Assembly (NCBI GenBank): GCA_022835595.1
Contig: BQUP01000005.1
Coordinates: 186,001-250,000 of the forward strand
Direction: 5' to 3'
DNA from: Cystobasidium ongulense
Taxonomy: Eukaryota; Basidiomycota; Cystobasidiomycetes; Cystobasidiales; Cystobasidiaceae
Length of the DNA: 64,000 nt
Below are positions 14,801 through 24,740 of this stretch, piece after piece. Numbering within the stretch: the stretch's first letter is position 1; every line of letters begins with the position of its first letter. The position numbers and the translations under genes were made by a program. The notes under the pieces are model-generated. The model did not search any database, was not told where the DNA came from, and worked only from the letters and a program-made list of their open reading frames with translations.

Positions 14801-15933
14801 GTCTGCGGTTGCTGATGATGGTGCTGTATATATACCGGGCTGCTTGACGCACTCAGGTGGCCAGCAGCGGAATTGGGGGTAGGTGGACCAGCACGGTAAC
14901 CGTATGGACTAGACACGTGTGTAGTCGGGTAAGGCCTATGATGCTCTGGTATAATGGAAGTGGAGGCATGCGAGCCAGGCGAAGGATCAGAGTTGGGAGA
15001 TGGGTCAGAGCCTTGTCCACTACTGCTCTCCCGGCTTGCTTCATGTTGTCGTTGCAGCTGTGGGCTACTAGCACGCCCCAGATGAGACTGAGGATGGAGA
15101 TGAGGCGAAACCACCTGACCCTGCTCTTGCCGGTGGTGACTGCTAGACTGTCCATGCGACCGCTGCTGCTGCTGCTGTGGACCAAGCTCCCTGCTCCTCT
15201 CCTCTGGCGGCGTCGAGGTCGATCGAGCTATGGGCCGGACTGCAGGACGCATGCACGTTGTCAGTATCGAATGAGATAAAGCATGGACGGCACACCGTGC
15301 GCACCTGGATCGCTCTCGTGTTGCTGAGGTCTGCGCTCAGCATCCCGAATTGCCCGCTGGTAGAGGTCAGTCGCAGAAGCGCTTCTCTCCGCTGCTGGAG
15401 CTGGAGTCGCCAGTCCAACGGTGCTCGACGAGGAAGCTGAGCCTGAGACCGGCGCAGGGACCAGTATGCGGGGCAGGCTGCCTGTAGCTGACCCGCTGGC
15501 TATTCCTGCAGCTGCTCCAGGTGTCTCGCTGCCGTTTCGAGTGCTCCTGCTGCTTCCTGAAGGCCTCACTCCAGCTGCCTCTGCAATCTGCCCGAGAGTT
15601 GCCATCCTGTTCAGGCCGACGAGGTCGCGCTGCTGCCCAGATGGGACTTGCAGGCCCCGCAGCTGCTCCGGCGTAGCGTTCTGGCTGCTGCCTACCTTCT
15701 CTCCGACAACTGTGGCTGGCAGATGTGCTGTTGTCGCGCAGTCAAAAGCTATGTATGATGCGGTAGCTTCCAAGAGAGTCGAGCCTTGAGGATGTCGATC
15801 ACCGCTTTTTGACAGGCGAACAGTCACCTGCGGGAGGTTGGATTTTCCTATGATGATGCCTTGTATTGGCCGGCGGGACTAGATGCGCACGTCTCTGTTG
15901 CAGCTGTCCAAGGCAAGAATAATAATACGGCAT
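11832..15933 (-). CDS. RRM + YTH domain m6A-reader-like RNA-binding protein, about 1241 aa
   Basis: YTH domains bind N6-methyladenosine in RNA. The exons (complement) are 15933-15828, 15784-15305, 15239-14787, 14715-13127, 13065-12927, 12852-12105 and 12042-11832, and all phases agree. The first half is Gln/His/Ser/Pro-rich and disordered. An RRM follows (RNP2-like AMWVGNVPS, RNP1-like NCCFVNMAS). The YTH domain starts at PKRYFILKSHAEDDLHLS, with the first cage Trp in RGLWATQSHNE, then SVFLIFGANKSGEFFGYAKM. It resumes about 225 residues later at KPFKIEWVRVQKLPFYRTRH and ends with VKISRDGTEVEPDVGQQLLELF. The long insert contains WAGRKPE, whose Trp may be the second cage residue. Intron 15785-15827 is only 43 nt and the first ATG (15933) is the least certain part. 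Confidence 0.88.
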
Positions 15934-18830
15934 GTTAGCACTGCGTTTGACCTGGCAAATCTGACTTTTAAGGAAGACCTGCCTCGAATAGAACGCGGTC
16001 TAGACCGTTTGTGGGGTGGTAACTGCCAAACTTTCCGTTTCAGCCTTTCAGGTGCCTTCCCACAGATGTCTTCAGCTTCAGATTGTGAACGGATTTTTTT
16101 TCGGATGACCGGACAAACTCGTAGAATTCCAAGGCTCCCTATAGGTAGATTATGGGTAGGATACGTAGATTATCGCAAAGATTTGCAAGCGAATGACGCG
16201 GTTTTGACCTGTATACTGAAATTGCGGTGTACCGGTACGCGAATGTCAGAGTGTGCTGGGTTGGTTGGCCTGGGTAACTTCAACGCTGCTCACTCGTAGT
16301 GGTCCAGCTATGTATAAGAGTTATGAAAGGGTACCGTATCACTGCGGCCTGCCGAATTCGATTATTTAGTCCAACGTAAGGAGCCTTCCCGCAATAACAT
16401 AATAATAGAGCTCTTCTTCTCCCTGTCTCAACTTACGGTTCCTTGGTGCAGTGTATTTGCTAAGTCTTGAGCGGGAATGCGAACACCCAGGGTAATAATA
16501 ACGGGAGAGCGGCACGCCTGAAGATCGCTTTCTCAATTATACCGCCGGAATTCGGTCGCAGGAAACACAATCACGATAATCGTCGGGAACGCACCTCTTC
16601 TCCGGGACACTATTTTGGAACTTGTCACTCTTGGATTCGTTCAAATCAAGGAGGAAGAAGATGAGTGAAGGTGTATCGTACTGTTGGCTAAGCAGAAAAA
16701 GCGTGTAAGGCTGTAAGCTTTACAAAAGCGGCTCCGGCACGGGCTCTTGGGCCCTTGTGTCAGGCGCGAAGGCATTCAAGACCCAGCATTCTCTCACCTT
16801 ACGATACCGTATATCCTCACGACAATGGAGCTGGAGCTTGATCCGCTGTGTATGTCTCGGTGACGTGCAGAAGGTCCGCCAGCCCACGCTTCGTCAAATT
16901 GGAGACCGTTTTTTGTCAGATTCTCCAGGCCCGACCGGACTTGACCTAACAATGACGATGACGTGAAGGTGCACCGTTCCATATGCATCAGCGCAAGTAT
17001 CTACTTATTCAAAGCAATCTCGTCGTGCGAGAATACCTAGGAGTAGTGACTTACTTGGCCGCCAATACTCGTATACTCGTTTGAGTCGGAGTCGGAAGAC
17101 TGCTCTCGCGCGTGCGGTTTGACTGGACCATCACGATGGTCAAAAGCAGGTACCGTAGTGGGTGTCATTATCAGCACCCAAATCTGTCTGTCGACAACTA
17201 TCATGGAAAGCATGTCGTACTTCGAGCGACTTACTGGACGCTAGCGCTGGCCTGAGGTTTTGTGAGGACGTGATCGGAACACCGCTCCTGCAGCAATGTC
17301 GACGCAATATAAGCTGCAATCTCGCCAGTCAGCTCTCCGATTCATGCTCGAAGCTGATATACAATACACACACCTGGCCAACTTCGCTTGGAGACTGCTG
17401 CAATACCGGTGCTTCAGCTAACCAAGTCACGTGCAGGTTCGAGGCTCGATACTGTTCAAGTTGTCTTGTTCAGAACAAGCCAATGCGAAGACAAGAGACG
17501 AAACAACTACAGTTCCATCCAAGCAGATCTAAGAAGCCCTCTGCCTGTACAAAGCTTTCCCGAGCCCAGGAGGGTCTTCCGATAGGACTTGCTCTTTTTC
17601 TCCGCTGAACATCGTATCGATTCGCTTCAAGGCTGTACTTGCGCGCCCGAGAACACAATCTGGTGGACTTCGCAAGCAGAATCGGATAATCTCAGTTTCG
17701 GAAACGTTTCACTTTGCAGGTCAATGCCCGCCATAAAGCAGTGCTCTTCCATCAATTGGTACCCGCTGGATGCGTACCTAGTCTGCTGCAGTGGGAGAAA
17801 TCGGAGGAGCTTGAGGACGTTTGTTTGGTTACGGATTCCCAGCGAAGGCCCAGGCGCTTCTATGTCTGAGTAATTAAAACCTGGCTAGGTCAATAACCAG
17901 GTCAATAATCTCCTGGTTGTCCAAGGGTTTACATGCAGTTTGGGTAATTTACTACCCACTATACTCAAAGTGCTGTGGTGCTAAGCCCGCAAGGTTTATC
18001 TGCTTGGAAGTGGGTGGAGTGTACACTACGGTTTTAGTAGCTTTCCCTAGCCTTCAGTATTAGAATTCCGACCTGAAACTTACCTTTTTGCCGGAAGTTT
18101 GTCTATATGTGAGGTGGTGGCAAATCGGGTACGGTAATTACTGTAAATAACTGTGCGTAATTGATGCCTGCTCAGAAAGATTGCGCGTAATTAACTCCAG
18201 ATAATAAATTCCTGGGCTCTGCTTCCCTTTACCATGTCTACGATGCACCCATCGAGAGCACCAAGAATCGCCTTTGTACTGGAGTCGTGCCATCGGCAGT
18301 GAACTCCACGCGACCAGCACTCAACCCCAACTTCTGGACCTTTAGTCTTTATTTAGGAAGCATTCAACATGATACGGGCCGCTCAGCATGTCCGATAAGA
18401 CCTGCCACTTTTCGGAGACCTAGCTGTACACGTCTTCATGAGGTACAAAACAAGGTTGACAATCGTTCAAAACCCGTACTCGCCGTTTCGGAAAGTTGCA
18501 GTATGGCACACTTTGATCTGACACCGGTGGTAGTGTACGCCCTTCCGGACGTCTAACGCTAGATTTATAGGGACGGGAACTCCAGTGTGCATCCTAACAA
18601 CATTGACATTCTTATGCCTGTCTTCTAGCATTATCCGAATGTATCGATGTTAAACATGCGCGCAGAATTCACGGTCGCAGTCACATTTGCAGAATGATGG
18701 AAATGGTCAAGTTATGTATGCCCTCGTCCAGCAGACCTGCGATAGGCTCTAGAAGGCGGTCTCGGGTCTGTCAGAACAGTTACCGACTAAATGGGGTTCA
18801 GAACATATCAGTCCCAAGCACGCACACACT
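15934..18830. other. Gene-poor stretch, no supportable gene
   Basis: About 2.9 kb without a gene, the longest empty stretch in the window. Open frames here (for example 15883-16299 and 17162-17608 on +) have no domain, no hydrophobic signal and no partner exons. A short cluster of direct and inverted repeats lies at 17879-17919 (two aggtcaataa copies between aaccagg/cctggtt arms). The only protein-like hint is a weak one at 18190-18270 on the minus strand. The lower end merges into the upstream side of the YTH gene, whose promoter should be here. Confidence 0.5.
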
Positions 18831-19297
18831 CGAATCCCATGTAGCTCTAGCTCATCATGGTGGGTGCAGACATACCTCAGAGGTCGAGTCTACGGGCTGG
18901 CAGGCTTGCCGGATGCATTGGATGATACGCCGCCAGTCTGCGTGGGCAGAGACTACACACATCAGTCGAGCAATTTATGCTTGACTGGTATGTGTAGACA
19001 CAACGCGCAGACGACCGGCAGATTATCAAATATGATCCTGCAAGCTTGTTAGAACAGATACCGACCTTGGCCCGACAAAGCAATGAGAGAAGACCTGCTG
19101 ACCCATTTAATGCCTTGTTACCGAAGCTCAATTTCTCCAACCCTGCAACAGGACAGCAGTCGTTGATTGATGTTGATGATGAGCGTGCAGTCAGAGTATT
19201 CATGGAGAAGCGAATGTCTCAAGGAATCGCTATCGATTCTATCGGCCCAGAGTTCGCTGGATACGTCGTCAAGATCACCGGAGCAAACGACAAGTAG
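18831..19297 (+). pseudogene. Truncated second copy of the RPS6 5' end (5' UTR, intron 1, exon 2)
   Basis: This segment matches the intact RPS6 (22040-23690), in inverted orientation and 4 kb away. The shared order is: 5' leader (cgaatccc, then a tagctct block), ATG followed at once by gt (18857-18859), an intron sharing the stretch that would read RGRVYGLAGLPDALDD, then exon 2 from 19124. Exon 2 has the same 171-nt length as the parent, no indel and about 22 mismatches, giving [27 protein letters not shown] and [13 protein letters not shown]. The frame ends at 19297 where the parent continues towards its exon 2/intron 2 junction. The intron 1 acceptor is ccg instead of cag, so splicing should fail. 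Exons 3-5 are absent. Because it keeps an intron it arose by DNA duplication, not from mRNA. Confidence 0.85.
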
Positions 19298-19894
19298 GGT
19301 GGGTGTATCCGGCACGGGGCATCGATAATGTCCTGGTTGTTCGTCGCTCGGGAGTGACACCTCATGCGAGAGGAATCATATTCAAATGACTCGCCTACAG
19401 TATATTAGGGCATTGCACCAGCAAGATCAAGCACGTAAAGGTGACTGCGGGGTCGAAGCTGAGTCTTGGTAGAGTGGTTCCGATTGAGTTGCTGTTGTAG
19501 CTATGGTCTGTCTTTCAGGTCCTGATATTGTCATGGCATTGCCGAACTCGCTATACTGCAAAGATGACATGCGTCGTCTCGGGATGCTTGGGACCCTTTG
19601 CAGTGCGGCAAATTCCAATTTTGATATATAGTTAGTCGTTAACAACAGACTGCATCAGTGACCTAAAGGACAACTTGCAATTCGGAAAATGCACAAGCCG
19701 ACTCGCCGTAACGCTCTTTCTTCGAGCAGGAAGCATCATAATTATCGCTTGCCGAGACCAAGATCGGTACCTCACACGTTTGTAAAAGAAGGCACGTGAA
19801 GGAATTGGTTTGACGTGTTTCGTGTTCTACTGCTTTCGCCAACTCTACCTTGCATTGGACACATAACACCAACCTGCAGCTACGAGTTCAGGCC
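19298..19894. other. Intergenic, upstream of the TMEM19-like gene
   Basis: About 600 bp follow the RPS6 fragment. I cannot align this part with the parental RPS6 introns by eye beyond the first few tens of bases. No gene or RNA is seen. It should contain the promoter of the gene starting at 19895. Confidence 0.4.
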
Positions 19895-21285
19895 ATGTCC
19901 AAGTCTGTCCTGCCACTGGAATTGGGAAACTACCGGCCTTACCACCTCACATTCGCGTGTGCCGTACCTATCAATGCATATCGAAAAGGGTCTCTCTCGC
20001 TATCTGGAGCTATCCTAGCTGGCATCTTCGCAATCATCACTTTAGTTCTTTCTCCAACGTTAGTATTTGCAGCCTCGCTGCTCACGTTCTTTTTCGCTGG
20101 CTCGAAAGCTACAAAGTATAAAGCTGGCGTCAAGGCGGCTCTTGAAGAGTCGGAACATGAAGTACACTCTCGAGAAGTGCGCCGACAGAATGGTACATTG
20201 GCTACAGAGTCTAAAGACCTCAAGAAGAAGAAAGATTTGTCATCTGGTAATAGAGATGCTTTTCAAGTGGCATGCAATGGCTTCGTCGGAACACTCGCTT
20301 GTCTCATCTGGATATGGCAATTTGGAAGCTCTTTCTCGTATGCAGCTCATGAATCGATACCATGTCCTGTTTCCGAGCATGTTGGACATAACGAAGATAT
20401 GAAGATCAGCAATGCCCTTGTTTTCACAGCTGTCGGGTGAGTCCATTTCGACTCGTACCTGGTTGAAGTTTGGTAGGTGCTAACATTGCTCACAGATTTT
20501 GGGCAGCTTGCATGGGCGACACGCTCGCTAGTGAGGTAAGCTAAGGTATCTACCTTGATTTTCAGGTACTGAATCAGGTCTTTCGCGCTCACAGCTTGGT
20601 ATGCTGGCTACAACCAGACCAGTCCTCGTTACTTCTTGGAAACGCGTTCCTGCAGGCACAAACGTGAGGACAACAAAGCCGCTATTGTCGCCAATGCAAC
20701 CAGCTTACTACATATCCCGGTGATACAGGGTGGTATCACGCCCTGGGGAACAATCGTCAGCGGTGCAGGCGGAGCTTTTATTGCTCTTACTGCGCTCCTA
20801 GTTCTAGTTTTCGAAAACAACACCTGCTCTTTCTCTCTTGATTCTTTCGCTAGCCTGAAGTTCTGTGCTACTTTTGTTGGAATGGGCATATTCGCTGGTT
20901 TGTTCGGAAGTCTGGTGAGTTTTTAGCACTTCAGATCACGTCTCCATATACCTCTGATGAACTTATTTTACTTTACAATCCTTCGAATTGTATTTCAGCT
21001 CGATTCCGTTTTAGGAGCTACAGTACAAGAGACACTATATTCTGAAACTTCGAAAAGAATAGTCCATTCTAGAAATGGGAATGGAAAGGACAAAGTAGTA
21101 CGCATACAAGGGCGAGCTATCTTGTCGAACAATGCAGTAAGTAGCCGTTTTCTCTCAGACGTTACCGAGTTGTGAACCCGCAGACTCAATTATATCACTT
21201 TTCTTTTTCTTTTGTTATATAGGTCAATGCTGTTTCTAGTACATTCACAGCCTTAATCTGCGGGTGGATAGGCTGGAATCTTTAG
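19895..21285 (+). CDS. TMEM19/DUF92-family multi-pass membrane protein, 345 aa
   Basis: The exons are 19895-20436, 20496-20535, 20595-20663, 20729-20914, 20999-21136 and 21223-21285, and the phases close at 345 codons plus stop. Family features are the N-terminal hydrophobic helices (SLSLSGAILAGIFAIITLVL), the soluble loop FFAGSKATKYKAGVKAALEE, the block FWAACMGDTLASELG, the motif RPVLVTSWKRVPAGTNGGIT, and the C-terminal GLFGSLLDSVLGATVQETLY with NNAVNAVSSTFTALICG. These match the DUF92/TMEM19 family of membrane proteins. The family has no firmly known enzyme activity; bacterial and plant relatives include phytyl-phosphate kinase (VTE6). The start is the first ATG before the conserved LPLELGNYRPYHLTF block. 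Two internal exons are very small (40 and 69 nt). Confidence 0.88.
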
Positions 21286-22039
21286 TATTGCAATACGGAA
21301 CATGGCACGTTACTTGATTACAAGGCCAAGTGAACTTCTGGTCACATTCGCAGGATGGTTATTTACGAAAACTCACTCACTGCATCTTTTAAAGCCCCAA
21401 AGCTGATACACAAGTGGGGCAGACAGTACCTTTAGCAGACGAGACTTGTAGACGCGAGTGGAAAACATTTGCAATGACGTGTGAACGGCAGATAGCAGTG
21501 ATCCACTTTTGCAGTAAGACATTAATTGATTGACTGAATGACAGATCTCAGGTTTCGAAATTAATTTGTACACTTAAGTATGTTCTGTGTTGCCACGTCT
21601 TCTTCATGGACTCTGCTCTGCGAACAAGCAAGTGGGTCAGACTTGCAGGCTGTTGTCGTAATTTCTTTTCTCGTCGGATGAAGCAATCTCTCCCTCACCA
21701 TTGCCTCGAAAGGTGTAAGCAAACGAAGGGCAGACGTACAAGAAGAACAGAAAAGGCTCGATGGACGACTCAATGCGGTGGGTAGAATATGCAAACGAAG
21801 CACTTGGTAGTAAGGGAAGAACCCTAACCCGTTGTCATTGCACAATTATCACAATAGGAAAGGAGAAGGAAAAAGGGGGAAAAAAAGTATATGTTGCATG
21901 GCTAGCTAGTATACTCTTTTCGGTCGCAACTGCAACTAACTTTGTGATAAAGCTAGTTACAAACAGAAAAAGCACACAATGAAAAACTCAAGAGAAAGAA
22001 ACATATTCTTTTCCTCGAAAATTTCCAATATTGCGTTTT
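21286..22039. other. Intergenic region between convergent TMEM19-like and RPS6 genes
   Basis: About 750 bp between two 3' ends, fairly AT-rich. It should hold both terminators and 3' UTRs. A single ccctaaccc-like hexamer pair at about 21821-21830 is not a telomere array. No gene is seen. Confidence 0.4.
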
Positions 22040-23690
22040 TTAATGAGTAGCGGCGGCACGCTTGGCTTTAACACCAGCGTCATGAGATTTCTTCTCAGAT
22101 TGTCTCTTGGCAACAATAACCTTGTATTCCTCAACTTGAGCTTTTTGAACTTCAGTCTTTCTTCGTGCCAATGAGCGTAGGTGACGTCTTCTCTGGAGAC
22201 GTTCTGGTGTGACGAGACGCTGGATCTTGGGTCTGTATTGAGGCCGATCAAACAATGATATGGGATAAAATCGTCAGCATTGGGCAACAAGGAAATGAAA
22301 AATGGCCTAAATAAGATCACACGTACGCCTTGGTGTATGGCTTGGCCTCGGGGTTCTTCTGTGACTTGACTTCACGTCTGATGACAAACTTGCGTACATC
22401 ATCATCCTTTGTGAGGTTGAAGAATTTTCTGATCTATTGGGTTTATAATACGGACAATCAGCATCTTGTTACGCTACGCCAAAGACGTGGTCGAAAGATG
22501 GAAGCAGGTGTTTTGGACGTACCTTTGTAGCTCTCTTAGGTCCTAATCGCTTGGGCAAGACTTGGTCAGTCAAACCTGGGATATCAGCATCACCCTGTTT
22601 GACGATAGCCAAAGCCAATACAGCGATATCAGGTCCAACAATGCATCCTCTGACGGACTTGCGGACACGTTCACCCTTGCGGCGGGGTCGGTAGCATGAG
22701 TGACCAGCGGAGAGGAGAAGTTTGACACGGTGGTTTTGTAGGACACCTTGCTTCATGGGGAAACTGCAGACACACACCAAATAACAATCAATCAGTTATT
22801 TCGAACGCTCTGATACGTGGGCTTTCGCGTCTGTCCTGCTCGTCGGGGTCTAAATGGCTGGGTTGGGCGGCTGGCGGGAGGCGAGGTGCGAGCTGGTAGA
22901 GAGGTCTGCGGGACCATCTTTCCTTCTTGTGATACGATACGATGGTCTACCCTTCCTCTCTGGTTCCTCGCATGCTCCATCCCTTCTATTTGATTTTTCT
23001 AGTTTTGCTGCGGCCATGTCGTCTCGAGTGAGGATCATCCCGTTCTTCTCGCACTTGATTTCCTTCTTCGACATTGTCATCGACAGTCTCGATCCGACTG
23101 TCTCTCTTTCTTTGTTGCAGCAGTGCCTAATCGTCTTTCTTGTTTGTAGTATGCCAACTGCTAGCCTCTGATGCGTTTGCCGGGTTTGCCATTCCGCCAG
23201 CCCAGTATTCGAACCTCCCAAAACCTGACGAGCAATGACACGAAGCCTTTCGGTGCTGTGTCGAGATCGACTTACCCTTGCTTGTCGTTTCCTCCTGTGA
23301 TCTTTACGACGTATCCAGCGAACTCTGGGCCGATGGAATCGATAGCGACTTCCTGGGACATTCGCTTCTCCATGAATACTCTGACTTTGCGCTCGTCGTC
23401 GACATCGATGAGCTTCTGTTGCCCTGTTGCAGGGTTGGAGAAATTGAGCTTCTGTGGAAGGCAGAATGGGGTCAGCGGGTCCTTTCCTATAGCTTTATCT
23501 GGCCGAGGTCCAAGTCTATAATCTGGCAGGCTTGCGGGATGTACTTGATGATATGCTCCTGGTGTGCGTGTTGCATACACAAAGCACTCCAGCAATGCTT
23601 GCTCGAGTGTGTAGGCATATCATCCAATTGATCCTGCAAGCCTGCCAGGCCGTAGATTCGACCTCTTGATGGAGTATCTCGACGCACCAT
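22040..23690 (-). CDS. RPS6: 40S ribosomal protein S6 (eS6), 239 aa
   Basis: A structural protein of the small ribosomal subunit. The exons (complement) are 23690-23688, 23451-23276, 22763-22523, 22433-22327 and 22232-22040, and the phases close at 239 codons plus stop. The first exon is the ATG alone, with the donor gtgcgt directly after it. The protein reads [97 protein letters not shown], then the basic tail that carries the family's phosphorylation region. Introns are long for this window (236, 512, 89 and 94 nt), as is common for ribosomal protein genes. It is transcribed away from RPS13, with about 1.05 kb between the start codons. Confidence 0.97.
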
Positions 23691-23996
23691 GTTGGCTTAG
23701 AGCTAGAGGGATTCGACTGTATAGCAATGTATGTCTTCTGAATCAGCGTTGATGTTCGTTGTAGTCTATCCTGGCCCTGCCTCGTCTCTCGCTCGCTGTT
23801 GCTTTACACACCTTCGTGAGTTGTCGATTCCGGGCTGGATGGGGCGAACGAGACAGACGCGTCAGTAAGAGCGAGTCCTCTGTGCAGCGTAGACAGCTTG
23901 ACCCACTCTGCTTGAGGTGCTGGGAGTGCTCAGAGGTCGTCTAGGCTGGAGTCCAAGTCGACGGACTGCCCTCGATTGCCTGCTGGGTCTGCCTCT

Positions 23997-24208
23997 GCCT
24001 GCCTGCCTGCGCCGATTCGCCACCAATTTCCACAGGCGGGCACCTTTTGGCTGGGCAGAGTGGCGGCCACCCTGCTTGGGGCCAGGAATTCCTTCCGGAT
24101 CGATTGCCCCGAGGGAAGGCTGAACTTTTGGCGGGCAGAGGACGGCGGGCGGGCAACAGCGGGCAGGATTGGCGGGCAGGCAGGCCATTCAGGCAGGCAG
24201 GCAGGCAA
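23997..24208. repeat. Mirrored (TGCC)n ... (GGCA)n short repeats
   Basis: A run of about 3.5 TGCC units at 23997-24010 and GGCA/GGGCA units at about 24130-24208, densest at 24190-24208, are reverse complements separated by 120-180 bp. They could pair into a stem in single-stranded DNA or RNA. Confidence 0.6.
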
Positions 24209-24470
24209 TTCATTCAGAGCATCGTCGACGTTCAGCAAAGCACCCACTTCGACATCAAGAACTGGTGAGTGCGAGCACAGCACATCGCATGCAGCAAGCA
24301 CGCTGACATTGTCCTCCACCTCGCAGACCAAGTGAGTGCTGCCATGCCATCGATCTGGCGTCGTCTATGCGTCGTCCGTCCGTCGTCCATCATGAGAGCA
24401 CGCATACAGCAAGAGCAGGAGGGGAGCAAGAGCACACATATTGCGGAATCAGTCATGTACACCTGGATTG

Positions 24471-24504
24471 ATGGATGGATGGACGGACGAACGAACGCAC
24501 GCAC
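24471..24504 (+). repeat. Degenerate tetranucleotide run (atgg, acgg, acga, acgc)
   Basis: Tandem four-base units drift from atgg through acgg and acga to acgc over about 34 bp, upstream of RPS13. Confidence 0.7.
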
Positions 24505-24740
24505 CACCACTGGCCATCAAGATTGCTGCAGCTGGATAGCAACAGGTGGATCAATTGATAGGCACGGCTGGAGGGACTCGCTTGCAGATGTTCTGCAGGC
24601 AGAGCCAAAGCCATCACCAATAGTAGCTGTAAAGCTATATCTCATCAAGCTGCAGCAATCATCAAGCCAGTGGTGGTTTCCGAGCACGACGACGGCGAAT
24701 TATGCACAAGAGACGCAAATTGACATATCCTTCCACAGAC

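Larger units (their letters stand above)
23691..24740. promoter_or_regulatory. Divergent RPS6/RPS13 upstream region with mirrored TGCC/GGCA repeats
   Basis: About 1.05 kb separate the start codons of two ribosomal protein genes read in opposite directions, so both promoters must lie here. Sequence landmarks are a TGCC tract at 23997-24010, a cluster of GGGCA/GGCA repeats at about 24130-24208 that is its reverse complement in type, and an atgg-to-acgg/acga run at 24471-24504. A good donor (gtgagtgcg) at about 24264 could start a 5'-UTR intron of RPS13. Shared control is inferred from the layout; no factor site is identified. Confidence 0.55.

Noticed and set aside
15883-16299. Plus-strand 138-codon open frame
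   Set aside because: It has no domain, overlaps the first exon of the YTH gene on the other strand, and has no supporting splice structure.
17162-17608. Plus-strand 148-codon open frame in the gene-poor stretch
   Set aside because: Cys/Ser-rich chance composition, no signal peptide and no recognisable motif.
18190-18270. Minus-strand frame reading ALDGCIVDMVKG, reminiscent of the first-Asp motif of Harbinger-type DNA transposases
   Set aside because: Only one short motif fits. The frame breaks on both sides, no second or third acidic motif follows, and I see no terminal inverted repeats or target duplication.
21821-21830. ccctaaccc telomere-like bases
   Set aside because: A single occurrence without tandem repeats; it is a chance match.
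22854-23171. Open frames inside RPS6 intron 2
   Set aside because: They lie within an intron set by firm RPS6 exons on both sides and show no protein family.
23200-23230. ttcgaa-containing stretch resembling a tRNA T-arm
   Set aside because: No matching D-arm, anticodon arm or acceptor pairing is visible around it. I found no tRNA, 5S or snRNA gene anywhere in the window.
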